From contig FJOG01000015.1 of the NCBI GenBank assembly GCA_900073065.1, positions 546,436-610,435 on the forward strand: a stretch of 64,000 bases of DNA, given 5' to 3'. Shown here piece by piece: positions 45,801-58,743 of the stretch. Each line of letters begins with the position of its first letter. Position 1 is the stretch's first letter. Below the pieces are notes generated by a model. The model was not told the DNA's origin. It made no database searches and worked only from the letters and a program-made list of their open reading frames with translations. Origin of the DNA: Phialocephala subalpina (lineage: Eukaryota; Ascomycota; Leotiomycetes; Helotiales; Mollisiaceae). The translations under genes were made by a program, and so were the position numbers.

Positions 45801-48109
45801 GGCACCGCCTTCTACGTGGCACCGGAAGTCAAATCAACTGTTGCTGGCACTTATACGAGCAAAGTGGATATGTACTCGTTAGGTATCATCTTCTTCGAGA
45901 TGTGCTTCCGGCCTCTCATTCCAGGCATGGATCGAGCTCATGTTGGCGAGGGCCTGCGACAGAAACAACCTTCGTTCCCACTCGACTTCAAGATCTCCGA
46001 GAAGCCGATTCAAGCAGACATTGTTCTATCGCTATTGAATCACAACCCCAAGGATCGCCCATCGAGTTCGGAACTGTTGAAGAGTGGAAAGCTGCCTGTT
46101 CAGATGGAGAGCGAGACTATTCGCCAGGCTTTGGTCGGTCTAACTGACTCCAAGTCTCCGTACTACGACAAGATGATGAAAGCTCTTTTCTCGCTGCCGA
46201 GTAGCCAAGCCAAGGATTATGCATGGGAAATGGGTGGTGCACATCCTAGTGCAAATGATCTCCTGCTGCAAGGTATCGTGAAGCAGAAGCTGGAGTCAAT
46301 CTTCCGCCACCACGGAGCCGTCGAGACCCCCCGTACCACCTTGTTTCCGCGATCGAATCATTATGGACCGAATGCAGTCCAGCTACTCGACGAGAGAGGT
46401 TCTGTGTTGCAATTGCCTTACGATCTCACACTACCTTTCGCTAGATCTATTGCGAAGCATGAGCCAGCGGTGGAGCGATCCTTCGCATTTGGTCGAGTCT
46501 TTCGAGACAAGGACTCAGGAGGTCAACCCCAGACTTTCGGCGAAGTAGATTTCGACATCGTGTCTACCGACACTTTGGATCTGGCTCTGAAGGAAGCCGA
46601 GGTGATCAAGGTCTTGGATGAGATTGCTGGAAGTTTCCCAACTTTGACAACAAGTCAAATGTGCTTTCATATCAACCACTCTGACCTTTTGGCCCTTGTT
46701 TTCGACTTCTGCAGGATCGAGCCCAGCATTCGACAAGCTGTCGCGGACACTCTTAGCAAGCTGAATGTTCAATCTTGGACGTGGACAAAGATTCGAACGG
46801 AACTTCGGTCGCCATTGATTGGAGTCTCGGCCCCGAGTGTTGACGATCTGCAGCGTTTTGACTTCCGTGGTAAGTATGCCTTTTCTAGATTACTTGATAA
46901 ACACTAACACCCTATCTCTAGATACTCCCACAAAAGCCTTTACGAAACTCCAAACGCTGTTTGAGGGTTCTGATACCTTCGAAAAGGCATCCTCGGCCAT
47001 TGCACACCTTCGAGACGTGATCGAGTATACCAAGCGATTTAAAGTGCGCAGCAAGATTTATGTAACACCTCTTGGAAGCTTCAACGAAAAGTTCTATAAG
47101 GGAGGTATAATCTTCACTTGCCTGTTCGACCGCAAAGTAAAAGACGTATTTGCAGCTGGTGGACGCTACGATTCCCTTATTCGAGAACACCGCCACAAGA
47201 CGGGAACTCATTCCGAGCCAAGACATGCTGTAGGATTCAATTTGGCATGGGAGAAGATGGCACGATTACCGAAAGCAAGCGCGAAAGGATTTCTGAAGAA
47301 GCCGGATGAGGACGCGAGTGGAATATGGACCACGAAGCGCGTAAGTCTTGATTTTAATCCCACATTGACGCATGCTGACTTCAAAGTGTGACGTTCTTGT
47401 TGCGAGTCACGATCCAACCATTCTCAGAACCACAGGAGTTGAAGTCGTCCAAAGCCTCTGGAGCAACGAAGTCAGCGCCGAACTAGCCAGAGACACACGA
47501 ACCCCCGAAGATCTCCTCTCCCAGTACCGAAATGAGCAACATTCCTGGATCGTAATCATCAAACAAGACTCAATGTTGAAGGTCAAGAGCATGGACCGCA
47601 AAGACGTCGACGACGTAGACATCCCCTCGCACCAACTCCTCGCCTGGCTAAAGAGCGAAATCCGCGAACGGGACCAAAGAAACGGCACCCACCACCGAGC
47701 CCGCCTCCAACGTGGCAGCAGCCAACAAGACAGTCTCGCAGTCAATGGCCACGAACAAGACGTCCGCGTCCTCGTCGCCGGTACCAAATCCAAGAAATCC
47801 AACCGCCGCAACATAGTCGAACAAGCACAAGCTCGTGCCTCTTCCGTTGTTCACGAATTCCTAGACGGTCCTATCGCAGCGATCGAAACTACGGATCAGA
47901 TCATGGAGTTGATCCGTGCGACGAAGTTGAGCGATCCGGAGAGTTGGAGGAGTGTTACGCATGCGGTGCCGACGGCGGAGAAGAGGTATATTGGGGAGAT
48001 TCATGATTTGATGACGGCGTTGGCGGGGCAGAATAAGGATGTTACGAGGAATGCGTTTGTTTATAATTTTCGTACGGGCAAGTGCATTTATTATGACCTG
48101 GGCGCTTGA
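42836..48109 (+). CDS. gcn2: eIF2alpha kinase GCN2 (CPC-3)
   Basis: Senses uncharged tRNA and phosphorylates eIF2alpha, raising Gcn4/CPC-1 translation. Six exons: 42836-43054, 43109-44876, 45032-45336, 45450-46869, 46922-47340, 47387-48109. They give 1617 aa in frame with no break. An N-terminal RWD domain (YEEIQEDELIVLESVYQEDF, ATYPKTPPLLSI) binds Gcn1. A Glu/Lys-rich coiled coil follows. Then comes a pseudokinase with HEDIHAGN in place of HRDLKxxN and DAG for DFG. The active kinase has LGKGGFGEVVKARKRLDGQI, YAIKKI, an acidic insert, VVHRDLKPENIF, GDFGLA and GTAFYVAPE. A HisRS-like domain (ALFSLPSSQAKDYAWEM, RHHGAVETPRTTLFPRSNHY, FNEKFYKGGIIFTCLFD, AAGGRYDSLI) and the dimer/ribosome-binding C-terminus (YNFRTGKCIYYDL) complete it. 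Confidence 0.97.
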
Positions 48110-50353
48110 TGCTGCTGGAGTTGGCTTGATGTTATGGAATTTGGAGCGGGGATTGAGGTGTGAGGTGTTGGGATACCCAGAGACGAATGGATGAATGGTA
48201 GTAGTTGCATTAAACGGATAGGCATGAATGATAAATGAAAATTCTAGAGTCACTCAAAATTTATGCCTTAGAACTGTATCAAGAAACGGATAATCACACT
48301 TGAGTTTTGCCTTGTTTTCGTGAATGTGAACGCGTCATCTCCCATTCGTTCCCTGTGTTCACCCGAGCAGCAACTCTTGGCAAGAGCTCTTCGAACATCT
48401 GGTCAACTAGCTGTAAAATCTTGCTGGTGAGAAGAGGTGCTCTGTAACGAAATAGAGGCAGTCGTTAAGCAGCAATATCTAGCTGTAACAGCTCGAGGGT
48501 AACCATACTTTTAAAAATCGAACTCTACTTTTCTACTGACGGACAATATCAGTTCGAATAGGTGTAAATGACTCCGGTACTACTTCAATAATCCTCCAAT
48601 ATTCCTGGAGTCATGAAAATAAACGCGTCGCGCTCCTCTCCTTTGCCCCCTAAGGCGTCAACCCCTTTCCCGCTTCCAAATTCCACTAGCGATGAACGAT
48701 CCACCACCCTCTAAGATACGTATAGATTTAAATAAGCACTTTATCTGTATCAACCGGCCAGCAGCAGATCACTAGGCTTAGTGGTTCGGGTCACCTGGCC
48801 GGTTTCGAGGAGGAGTAAGGAAATCGCTTGCCCCGAGCTCAAGAGCGAGAGCACACGCCATTCCGGAAAAAAATCCCAATCAGCACCGCGGGATTTTCAT
48901 AGACCCACCTCGGTATCGAGGGTTTATGTTTTTGCAATTTTTTGGTGTGGTAGTTGCTCGATCTTGGGTTGTGAGGAGCATACGTTTTTTTGGTATTTTT
49001 TGGTCTCGCTTAGGAAGGAGGTGAAGGGAGATAAACGAAGGCAAGCAATCTACAGGGCGGGTTTGGGGCTTTGGACGCGTAGCGAGCTCAGGATGTACAG
49101 AAGAAGAGTTTGAGCATGTAATTAACACGTTAAAATTGAGACAAGATGTTCGTAGTATGAAAATGTTGGGGATCGTGTGCCGTACAAAAAGTCCAGAGAT
49201 GAAGTATGCTCATTCATGGATCTCTATGCCACGGCCATACAAACAATACTAGCGTGCATGCAATATTAGAGCGTGCGTTTCGCTCCATTTGCGAGCACGG
49301 CCTCTCTGAGGCAAGATATTGAATTTCAATGATCAGACCTTCAAGACTATTCGCAGGCAGTTTTGGGAGTCGGGAGGTCCCCTAACTTTGACCCTTTTTG
49401 AGTTTCTGGAATCTCTCTTCAGAGCTCGGATTCCAGGTCGGACATTCATCAAGGACGAAAGGTGATTGTGAGGGTCTCGTTTGCTTGGCCAAATCCCAAA
49501 TTTAGAACTAAAATCAGTTTACGAATACTCATATCCACCCAAGCAAAATCCTCTCAGCACTCCTTTCTAAGCGAGCCGCTTCTTGAAGCTAAAAGTCAAA
49601 GATGAACGAGTACCGTCCCAATCTCGCAAGTACAAAAGTACCACAAGAATATCATAGATACGAAGAAGCAAATGTCTACAGGAAAAAATTGCAAAAACAA
49701 AGGACCAACTTATCATTTTTACCTACCTGAAGGTAGGAAGCCAAGAGGGCAAGAAAGAGCCTTTGAAGCCCTCGGGTTTTTTTGCGACGAGATTTTGCTT
49801 ATTTAAATCTATATGGGCGTTAAGAGATTATCAAGTGGACCAAGGTGGGACTTCGGAAGCGTAATGTGTCATCCAATGTCCCTTCCCTCGACGAACAATG
49901 AGGAGATGTACGATAGGCAGGAAGGCCTTGAGAATGGCGCCTGGTTGCCCTGCACGCAATACTCCTATTACCCTTCTTAGTCGGTCTAACGATGAATTTA
50001 AGTGCAAAAACAGCTAAGGATAGAATATAGATAAAAGACTTATAACTCGCCTAACAAGAGGGACCCAAAGCGGATTCTCACTGTATCAAGTCGATCAAAT
50101 CTTGAGATGTCCCGAGTACGCTACAGCATTCAAAAGGTCACGAAGTAACGCGAAAGTGGTACTGAGCGGGTAAATGTCGCAGTTATAAGCACAACTCATT
50201 CGATTGCATTGCAAATAACTCTCCTTATGTACAATCCCCCACAACCATCCATCATCTATGCTCTCGGTGCCGCAGTTGGTGTCCAGGCAGTAAGCTTTGG
50301 CTTAACACTATATCCTCTATTAGTTACAAATCCAGAACCAGGAACAGCAATCC
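48110..50353. other. 2.2-kb intergenic stretch
   Basis: Between the convergent 3' ends of GCN2 and NDUFA12. AT-rich patches, no supported ORF, no tRNA found by eye. Confidence 0.5.
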
Positions 50354-51002
50354 TCACGTAGAGTATGTCTTGAAAGCACCACGGCTAGCAGTGAAGTTCG
50401 GTCGGTGCTCTGGCAGCTCCCATGGTCGGACTTGGGTTTGGAGGATGGGGTCTTGGGTAGGTGGCTTGTCAACCATGTATGAAATCCACGCATGCCACCC
50501 AGGTTCGATTTGTGATCTATTCCACCACCGTCAGCGCTTCTCGTCCGTCGTGGCGGGTCGGGGGAGTCTTACGGGTCGAATTCAGCGTCCTTGTAGTCAA
50601 CCCATCTTGTTCGTACTGCAATTTTATAAGCATCAGTTCTAGTTCCAAGTTTCTCGGGGGTTCATACGTGGCAGTTCCTCCTCCAAGTTCTCGTAGTATT
50701 TGTTGCCGTATCGATCCTTTGCAATCAAGGTACCGGCTTTGGTATCACCTACAGACTCGGTGAGCTTCCGTCCTTGTTCCTACCCGTCCATTGTTCGGCA
50801 TACCTTGGTACTATAGCACAAATCCGCAGATCAGTAGCTGTTTCGTTCTCAATCATGGACGGGCGTCGTAACATACATGCATCTGATGGGCGGCATCCTG
50901 TAATTCTCAACGTCAGCAAACTCTCATACAATCAATTGATGGCATCAATACCCTGATACCGACTCGCCAGAAGTTGCGAATGGTTCTCGTAAGCGTCGAC
51001 AT
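50354..51002 (-). CDS. NADH:ubiquinone oxidoreductase subunit NDUFA12 (fungal 13.4 kDa/B17.2 type)
   Basis: Accessory subunit of mitochondrial complex I. Six exons on the minus strand: 51002-50952, 50897-50877, 50810-50804, 50748-50668, 50615-50573, 50516-50354. They total 366 nt and 121 aa. MSTLTRTIRNFWRVGIR is followed by DAAHQMH, then YQ-GDTKAGTLIAKDRYGNKY and YENLEEELPLRTRWVDYKDA. EFDPSQIEPGWHAWISYMVD and KPPTQDPILQTQVRPWELPE come next, and the end is HRPNFTASRGAFKTYST. The conserved GDTKAGTL motif is complete only if the third exon is the 7-nt TACCAAG, with proper GT..AG introns on both sides. Blocks and length match the family closely. Confidence 0.9.
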
Positions 51003-51182
51003 CTTGTGTGGTGTTCAATGGCTTCTCCGAGTTGGATTGTCGTCCTCATGATGTTGAATGCGGGCTTCGGCTTGTCCCAAAGCGGTTTAGCTTCCTCGAG
51101 CTTGACTTTCAAAAATTCTTGAACATCGTCACAACTCCCTTTACCGCAACCTCCACGCTCTTTACCACCCTAGGATACGGAT

Positions 51183-53098
51183 ATGATAATCAGGAGTACC
51201 CTGCGATGTTCCGCGGTGCGAAGACTCCCCGTCTATCGAGCTCGCCTCCTCCAAGCCAAACCACGCAGATACTCGACCTCTGCCCCCCTCGCACAACCCC
51301 CCAGTAGCTCACCCGCCTCGATGCTTGGACCTTTCACCAATGAACTGGACCGTATAGCGCCGAAATTCGAAATCCAAGGCTCGCAGATAAACGTGTTACG
51401 TACGCCATCGGAATTCTACGAGACGCTGAAGGTCGGGTCACATCAATTGAAGGAGGAATAGAATACAAGCTGATGGGAAGTGAACAGAGCAAGATATTGA
51501 GCGCCGAGAAGAGAATATTTCTGTCTACGTTGTATATAGGGAAAACAGAGCATGAATTAGTAATTTATACACCAAGCAGCTGTGTAGTTCTTTTGTTGAT
51601 TCGTGTATAGATTGCGACGTTGCAGCAAGCTTTGAGAGCTAAGCCAAAGTTGAAGCTTAGTATTTTGACAGATGCGTTGAGGGGGACGAGAGAAAGCCCG
51701 GAGCCATCATGTGCGAGTTTACTTGCTCCGCTCGTGTTAGAGTTCGGGGAAGAGAGGGTTGAGATACGAATGTACCACACGCCAAACTTGACTGGGCTGA
51801 GGAAGAAGTATATCCCCAAACGGATTAACGAAGGATGGGGATTGCAGCATATGAAGTTGTATGGGATGGATGATGAGATTATCATCTCAGGGTGCGTTTT
51901 ATCCAACCCATCATGAGTTCCAGTACTGACAGTAGCAGAGCAAATCTCTCAAACGACTACTTCACAAACCGCCAAGACAGATACCACGTCTTCTCCTCAA
52001 AAGAGATAACAAACTACTTCTCCAGCCTCCACACCGCAGTCTCACACCTCAGCTTCCTCGTCACGCCCTCCGCCCAAGAACCAGCCGGCTACACCCTCGA
52101 ATGGCCCACCTCGAACCTCGCCCCCTCACCACTCACTTCACCATCCGAGTACATCACTCGATCCTCCAAACTCCTGAAACCGCTCATCCAACCTACCGCT
52201 ACCTCAACAACTCCATCGTCCACCAATACCACTATCTACCCAATCTCCCAACTAACCCCTCTCTTCCCCCCTCCACCGACGCCTCAACCGAGCTCCCCTC
52301 CATAACCTCAATCCTCACCACCATCTCACACCCCTCCTACGTCAACTCATCATGGACATTCACAGCCGGCTACTTCAATCCCGACCCCTCCCTAACTTCT
52401 CTCCTACTATCAACCTCCTCTCGCAACAATACAGTAATAACAGCTTCTCCGTGGGCAAATGGATTTTATGGTTCGAAGGGGGTAAGTGGGTTGTTGCCTG
52501 CTGCTTATACGTTACTTTCGAGGTAAGTTGCATTTCACTTCAGGACAATGAGTTGTATCCTCGGTGTTGGAGCTCGTCTCGTTTTTTGATAGTTGATGGT
52601 CTGAGGCTTGTGTATAGTAGAGCGGACGGGATGGGCAATTGACCTTGGTCTATCGTTGCATGGGAAATGTGTACTAACTCGTTTCACAGGCGATTCTTAG
52701 AACGCGTCCAGAAGTCCGGCAGAGAAGGAGACATTATCCTCAAAGAATGGCGACGAGGAACAGTGGGCGAGAAAGAAGGTTGGACATACCACGCCAAAGG
52801 CCTCTGGGTCTCACTGAATAAGAATGAAGACGCGAAGGGAGAGAAAGGGATGGTAAGTATTGTAGGAAGCAGCAACTATACAAAGAGGAGTTATAGTCTA
52901 GATTTGGAGACTGGTGTTGCTATTGTTACGAAAGATGAAGGGCTAATAAAGAGGCTGGGAGAAGAGAGGGATGGGTTGGGAGATGAGAAGTGGGCGAGGG
53001 AGGTGGGTATGGATGAGTTTATCAAGACGGATAGAAGAGTCAGCTGGAGGGTTAGGGTTGCGATGTGGATTGTTGGTGTTGTTGGTGGTGCATTATGA
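51183..53098 (+). CDS. pgs1: phosphatidylglycerophosphate synthase Pgs1, with an apparent 1-nt frameshift
   Basis: Makes phosphatidylglycerol phosphate, the first committed step to cardiolipin, in mitochondria. Exons 51183-51431, 51488-51559, 51611-51891, 51939-52522, 52690-53098. The N-terminus is a presequence (MIIRSTLRCSAVRRLPVYRA). Family blocks: KILSAEKRIFLSTLYIGKTE; the first HKD motif HMKLYGMDDEIIISGANLSN; NRQDRYHVF; SSWTFTAGYFN; SPWANGFYGSKGVSG. The second is the HKD-like YHAKGLWVS plus GSSNYTKRS. The exon sum is one base short of a multiple of three. The frame changes in a run of six C (52266-52271), between IYPISQL and ELPSITSIL. Adding one C makes 531 codons. It starts 181 bp from the divergent NDUFA12 start. 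Confidence 0.82.
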
Positions 53099-53638
53099 GG
53101 TAGGAGCTTGTAGGATAGAGGGGGGAGAGTGAAGGGTGTATATTATTGTACATTGTTGGGTTTGAGGATGGGAGAATAGAAGGCCTGTTTCTGCTATTGG
53201 TGAGCTGGGATATTCGGGCAACAACAATAGAAAGCAGGAGTCGGACATTGTAAACCTGCAAGCTAGTAAAAATCACCAGATTTCCGATTCGCATATCCAT
53301 CTGATAAACACCTGCCTCGTACGTACACTGAGTCAAAGTTATCAAATAGTAGAGAATCACATTATTCTATCACAAACTCATTGGGAGAGAAAAAAAGTAT
53401 GTACTACCGAAAACTGAAAGCCTTCGCATGCGTGTAGCGTGAATATCTCATCTCATCATGCATTCGTCTCAGCTTGCCACCCATCCGATTCCTCCCATCC
53501 GTAGAAAACTACGCCCGAATTTCCCCTTGAACACCAGAAAAGCCAATGCAAAGTCCATGATATCATCCATCCCTTACACACTCCGGCATCCCCCTCACTC
53601 CCAACTCCCTTTCCCAACTCCTCGCAATCTCCCCACCA
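53099..53638. other. intergenic between convergent genes
   Basis: Shared 3' flank of pgs1 and the DnaJ gene; nothing recognised. Confidence 0.5.
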
Positions 53639-54920
53639 CTACAGAATCTCCTTCAACTTCGCTTTCTGCGCCGGCGTCAAAGTCGTCGGGAACTTGACAT
53701 TATACGTAATAACAAAATTACCCCTCTCACCCGGCTTCTTGCTAATTGGCATGCCTTGATTCGGATAGCTGTCCTTGGAGCCCGGTTGGGTAGGGCCAGA
53801 TTTCTCGATCGAGATTTGTTTGCCGTCGATGGTTGTGACGGTGCGTTTCCAGCCTGTGAGGGCTTCTTTAAGGTCGAGGTCGATGGTGTAGTGGATGTCG
53901 TCGCCGTCGCGGGTGAAGAGGGGGTGCTTTTTCTGTTGGAAAATATTAGCTTGTGTTCATGGTTTGATGGGAAGAGAGGGGATGAAAGGGGGGAAATGGC
54001 TTACCTCTTCAACGACAAAATGAAGATCTTGTTGACCGCCTTCTTCTTGATCTCCAACACCTTTGAACTTTATCTTCGACCCCTTCTTAAGTCCAGGTTT
54101 AATATCCATCTCAAGAACCTTATCCTGTGTCGTCCTCTTCCCCGTAACCTCATCAAACGCCTTCCTCTTAATCTTCATCTTCTTATGCGTCCCCTTAAAC
54201 AACTCCTCCAACGTAAGTGGCAGCGGTCTTTCAACAGTCGTAACCTCCGGCGTCTGCGCCCTCCTTGTATTCGCTGGCTCGGCTCCAAAACCAGCCGTCC
54301 TACTCCTCCCACTACTTCTCCTACTACCACCAGAGTTGAATAAGTCTTCAAACCCATCTCCTCCTCCCATACCAGTTTGTCCGCGTAGGAACTCACTAAA
54401 TATACTCTCCGGATTCGAGAAACTGAATCCCCCAGCCCCACCACCACCTCCAGGACTAAACTCATAATGAAACTCCCTCGCCCCTCCCGGTCCCCCAGCA
54501 CCCATATTCCCGAAATTGAATCCTGAGGGCATGCCTCCCGCGGAGGCGCCGGCGTAAGGGTTGGTGCCGGGTTCAGGAGGAGGAGGACCACCGCGAAGCA
54601 TGAATTCGAGACCGTATTGGTCGTATGTTTTTCTTTTTTCGGGATCGGAGAGGATTTCGTAGGCTTGGGAGACTTCTTTGAATTTTTCGGCAGAGGAGGG
54701 GTTGTCTTTGTTTTTGTCGGGGTGGTGTTTTAGGGCCATTTTCCTGTTTACATGTTAGCATGAGATCATGACGAAATGGAGAAACGAGAAGAATGAAAAG
54801 GGACTGAGGATAGGGGGGAGAGTGGTTGGTGTTGACGTACCGGTAAGCCTTCTTGATTTCATCTTGAGTAGCTTCGGGTTGGATACCGAGCGAGTTGTAT
54901 AATTTAGTTTCTGCTACCAT
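53639..54920 (-). CDS. type II DnaJ/Hsp40 co-chaperone (Sis1/Psi1-like)
   Basis: Stimulates Hsp70. Exons 54920-54841, 54743-54005 and 53932-53639 give 370 aa in frame. J domain: [40 protein letters not shown] with the HPD motif, [21 protein letters not shown] Gly/Phe-rich region ([34 protein letters not shown]) and a Ser/Arg stretch follow. The C-terminal substrate-binding domain has [60 protein letters not shown] and [18 protein letters not shown]. The end is [14 protein letters not shown]. No zinc-finger CXXCXGXG repeats are present, so it is type II, the Sis1 class that is essential in yeast. Confidence 0.93.
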
Positions 54921-55949
54921 GATTGCGGTATTTTATCAGACGTATGCGAGCGTATGTGAGCTCCTGTCGGTGTTGCAGAGTCTGCTTTGACAGTGAGATC
55001 TTTCTTTCTTTGTTGAAAGTGACCCGAGAATCGGATTGTAGTGAATAATGAACGTCAAGACCGTTGTGAGTGAACTGAAGATTCTTAAACCCTTGAGTAG
55101 AAAAATCCGCAAGGAAGAGAGGTATGGGATTGAGATGGAAGAGCCTCGAATCGTCGTTGCTAGCCCTTGTCGTTGATGCCCGAGAACAGCTGATCGTGTG
55201 ATAAAGACCACTCGGTGAAGGAATTGGTGAGGCTCGTTCGTCGCTGCAACCGAAGGTTTTCTTTGTTCTTTCAATTGACCAATGACTCGAAATTATGTGA
55301 TGTTGAATAGAAGTCGAGCTTTTATGCTGTCAATGAGAGTGATGGGGCATACAGGATTTTGGTCGTGGCCCTGGTTTATGGGATCAGGTTTGTTGGCGAT
55401 GGCGGGGAACATTCGGTCGGCAAACAGCGGTGACGCCAGTGTGGAGGGGCGAGAGGAAAAGCATGTTCGAGAAGGTTCGATATCGCGAATTGATCAACAA
55501 AATTGAATGGATTATTTATCGTGAATATCATCAATTATGTCTTGTACATTGGAGATGTCCATTGGAGTGTCGAACGTTGCCTGGGATATTTTCTATCGAC
55601 AATTACGATAATCCTCGCAGGCAGAAGCCTGGCCCCCACCCCTGCCAGAAGCATATTTCAGACATCGGATCTGGGAAGATTCAACTCAAGCCACAAGCAA
55701 GGTTAAATCGTGTTCATATGACGCATTTTGGAGGGGAGATTAGATGAAACGGCATGGTTTGGAAGAGCTCTACTCGGATCAAGCCTCTTTACCCCTGAGC
55801 AAGCGAGGAGGAGGATCGTACAAATCCCATGATCCAGATCCCCCAAATGCCAGAACACATATTCTGTCTTGCTCGATGAATTTAATCTGGACTAAAATCC
55901 ATTCGTCGCCATGGGGTATTAACATTAACCATACACAGTCTTTCACACC
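54921..55949. other. intergenic, no gene seen
   Basis: Promoter of the DnaJ gene on one side and 3' flank of the UBA-UIM gene on the other; ORFs unrecognised. Confidence 0.5.
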
Positions 55950-58743
55950 TCATCGCTGATCTGCGAATCCAACGCGCTTGACAGCTGCGCTCTCTCCAAC
56001 AACATCCGCATCCTCAACAACGTGATCTAGGTCCATGCTATCAATCGTAGCCTCTTTCTCCTTACCCATCGGTCTACCAGATAACATTGGAATGCCTGTA
56101 CGCTCCTGCATCTCCTGTCCTGAGTAGTTGTCCTGCTTCATGAGTAACGACGGATCAATTCCAACAATCACTTCATGCTTGTCGTTCCCATTTGGCGCAA
56201 AGGTATCATTCATGGAACTAGGTCCTGCATCCCCATTCCAAATTTCACCGGGGAGCTCTCGTTCCGAGACCTGTACACCATGGTTTTCCTGGTCATGTAA
56301 TGAGCTTTCGTGCCATTTTCGTTTGCTCGGAGAGGATGGGCCAACCACTTGAGAACTTGCACCGACAGTCTGAGGAGCCTCGGCGTCTGTCAACTCTTTC
56401 TTGAAACTTGAATTGTCCCATTTCACGAAGGTCTATAAATCTATCAGCTGTGCAAACGTAACATATGGTAGTACTGACCTCAAGACTCTTGGGTAGAGCT
56501 ATATGTGGGTGATCCATGGCTTTTTCGCTAGCATAGACTAGTAAAGTGTTCTTACTATCGGACTTGGCGGCTTCAAGGACTTTTTCCGTGGTTGTTTTCT
56601 ATACTTGTCAACACCCGAAAGATAGTAAAGATGAAAAATTAATTACCTCAACAGTAACAGGATTTTCTCCCCAGCTTGCATAATTAATTCTCCACCACTG
56701 GTCTATATGGCCTTTAGGCTGGCCATCGTCTGTTTCCATATCGATGAGATCTCCCTCGGCTCGTCGACAGATGTACATTGTGCTCTTGGTTGTGCTAACA
56801 CCACGTAATGTGTACCTCTTAAGCTTCGGTGCGTCTGGCTCTCTGGATTGCTCAGTGTACAACTTCGATAGCTCCCGAAACGTTTGTCGAGCCTTCTCCT
56901 TTTCCACATTGAGAGCTATGCTGTTAGCAATGATCTGAAAACGGGGGTAGGCCAGCAATACCTTGGAGTTTCTTGTCAATATTCGCAACGACCTTACTAA
57001 GCTCCGTAGAAATCTTCTCTGCTGCTGGGCTTGGACCTTGCTCAGACAGCATATCATCGTCATGTCCTTCCTCCTCCTCCTTGATCTCGGACTCGTCGTG
57101 CTTAAGAGACGCCTTGAAGAGGTCCTGGACCTTGACAATTTTCCCCGTTCGTAGCGCCGCATGTGCCAAGCGATCTTCAAGTCTAGTCATTCGGTGAAGC
57201 TCTTCCTGGATCTGAAGCTTGTTTATCCGCATGTCTAGAGCGGCTTGTCTTCCCGTCTGTAAGTATCGGTCTGGATACCACTCAAGAGGCACCTCGATAC
57301 TCTTGGTTTCATCTCCTCCGTCAATCTTGAACGTGAAGACTTCAGCAATGCGTGATAAGTACGGACTGTCCGCTAGCTCTAACGGTTGCAACTCCCTCCA
57401 CAAAACCTCATCAGCGATGTCATAGATGGTTTCTTGCATAGAATCCTTCGGCGGTAAACACATCTCCAGAATGGCAAATTCTTTAGATGTTTCCTCTCTC
57501 TCGGAATCAACACCAGTGCTGTATATCTGCCGGACCATTCCTGGATTGCTGTCTTCAAGTTCTTTACGCCATACCTCCAAGACTGCTGCCTCAGGGCTCT
57601 CGTTGCTGATTCTCCGCATCTCCTTTACTATGTCGGGGTGGTTGAGTAGAGCTTCAACAGAACCATAGCTCCGCTCAGTTTTGTCTAGAAATGCCATCAA
57701 GCGCTGAAGCTCTCGATCGGCAGTAGTGTCCTTCAATGGCTGGTTTTCCGCCGGCTCGATTGGTTTACCAGTCCACCACTCTCTGTCATATCCATAGTGC
57801 ATATCAGAATCAGGAGTGTTAAGAAATAAGCCGCGTGTAACTGGGATCTCATGGAAAATCGTAAGGAGGGCACCCACTCGGTGGTTCTTGACGCTTGGCT
57901 TGAGGAAAGCTGGGATGTCTTCTCCTCGCATTCGCTGTGCCGGTTCTGGATCCAACAGTATTTCTTGAACAGCAGATTTGCCTAGTGGAACCATTGCCCA
58001 TTGTCCTTGTTCATATTCGTTCTGCTGGCGTGTCGCGGGTCCGAAGTAAACCTGATCCGTGCCTGTGATTCCTGTCTCTTGAGGTGCAATACCAGCTTCG
58101 GCGGCAGAGGCTGCAAGTGCCTGTTGCATTTCGGTATCGTAATCATGGTTGGTGGACATGCTAGGATTGGCTGATAGATATATGTCAGCGGCATGTAAAG
58201 AGGTAGCAGAGGATATACCAACCAGCGGCGTGCTCCGCAGTCAAGTCTATGATCTTACCAAGAGGTGATTTGTTGTGGCTTGTTCGTGAAGGAGGCCGAG
58301 ATGGGGCACCGACACCATCAAACCGTGGTCCAAATGGGCCATGGTCATCAGGGGCGTGGATATCGAAAGCTTCAAATTCATTTAGTTCCCGTAGATATTC
58401 AGATATTTTGATTCCTTCCTCACATATGCCCTGATTGTTGGAGTAACCATCTTGATCGTTGCTGAACTGCGTCTCGTCCCATCGATACTAGAGTTATCAG
58501 TTTCCAAGTCTCCTCTTCAGATCGGACACCCACTTTATTGCCGCCGTTGGGGTTGTCGTAGTATTCGTTCACAGCTTGTTCGACGTTATTGTTGTTGCCC
58601 TGCCCAAAACAAATCAGTCACTGGCCACCTTGACCGCTCGCAGAAGCTACCTTTAATCTCTGAATTGCTTCGTCGCGAGCTATGCCTAGTAACATCAATA
58701 CTTGGTCTATCTGATCGTCCGTGGGCTGCAGATGAGCTGCCAT
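55950..58743 (-). CDS. UBA-UIM protein with a USP-like, catalytically dead core
   Basis: Seven exons: 58743-58651, 58599-58534, 58487-58223, 58170-56962, 56915-56647, 56598-56479, 56432-55950; 834 aa in frame. The N-terminal UBA-like helix set (DDQIDQVLMLLGIARDEAIQ, GNNNNVEQAVNEYYDNPN) is followed by a UIM (DYDTEMQQALAASAAEAG). Both are ubiquitin binders. Next is a large domain: FLKPSVKNHRVGALLTIFHE, YGYDREWWTGKPIE, SIEVPLEWYPDRYLQTGRQA. After coiled-coil helices it ends QWWRINYASWGENPVTVE..NTLLVYASEKA, which resembles the last strands of USP deubiquitinases (usually W....D..V......AY.L.Y). I see no Cys box or catalytic His. The acidic tail is probably disordered. In Aspergillus such genes are called ubiquitin-interaction-domain proteins. 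Confidence 0.75.

Noticed and set aside
50228..50470. Plus-strand reading that looks like a small membrane protein (ALGAAVGVQAVSFGLTLYP, then GALAAPMVGLGFGGWGLG)
   Set aside because: The second half lies antisense to the last exon of NDUFA12, which is firmly supported; the two parts also need two frameshifts to join.
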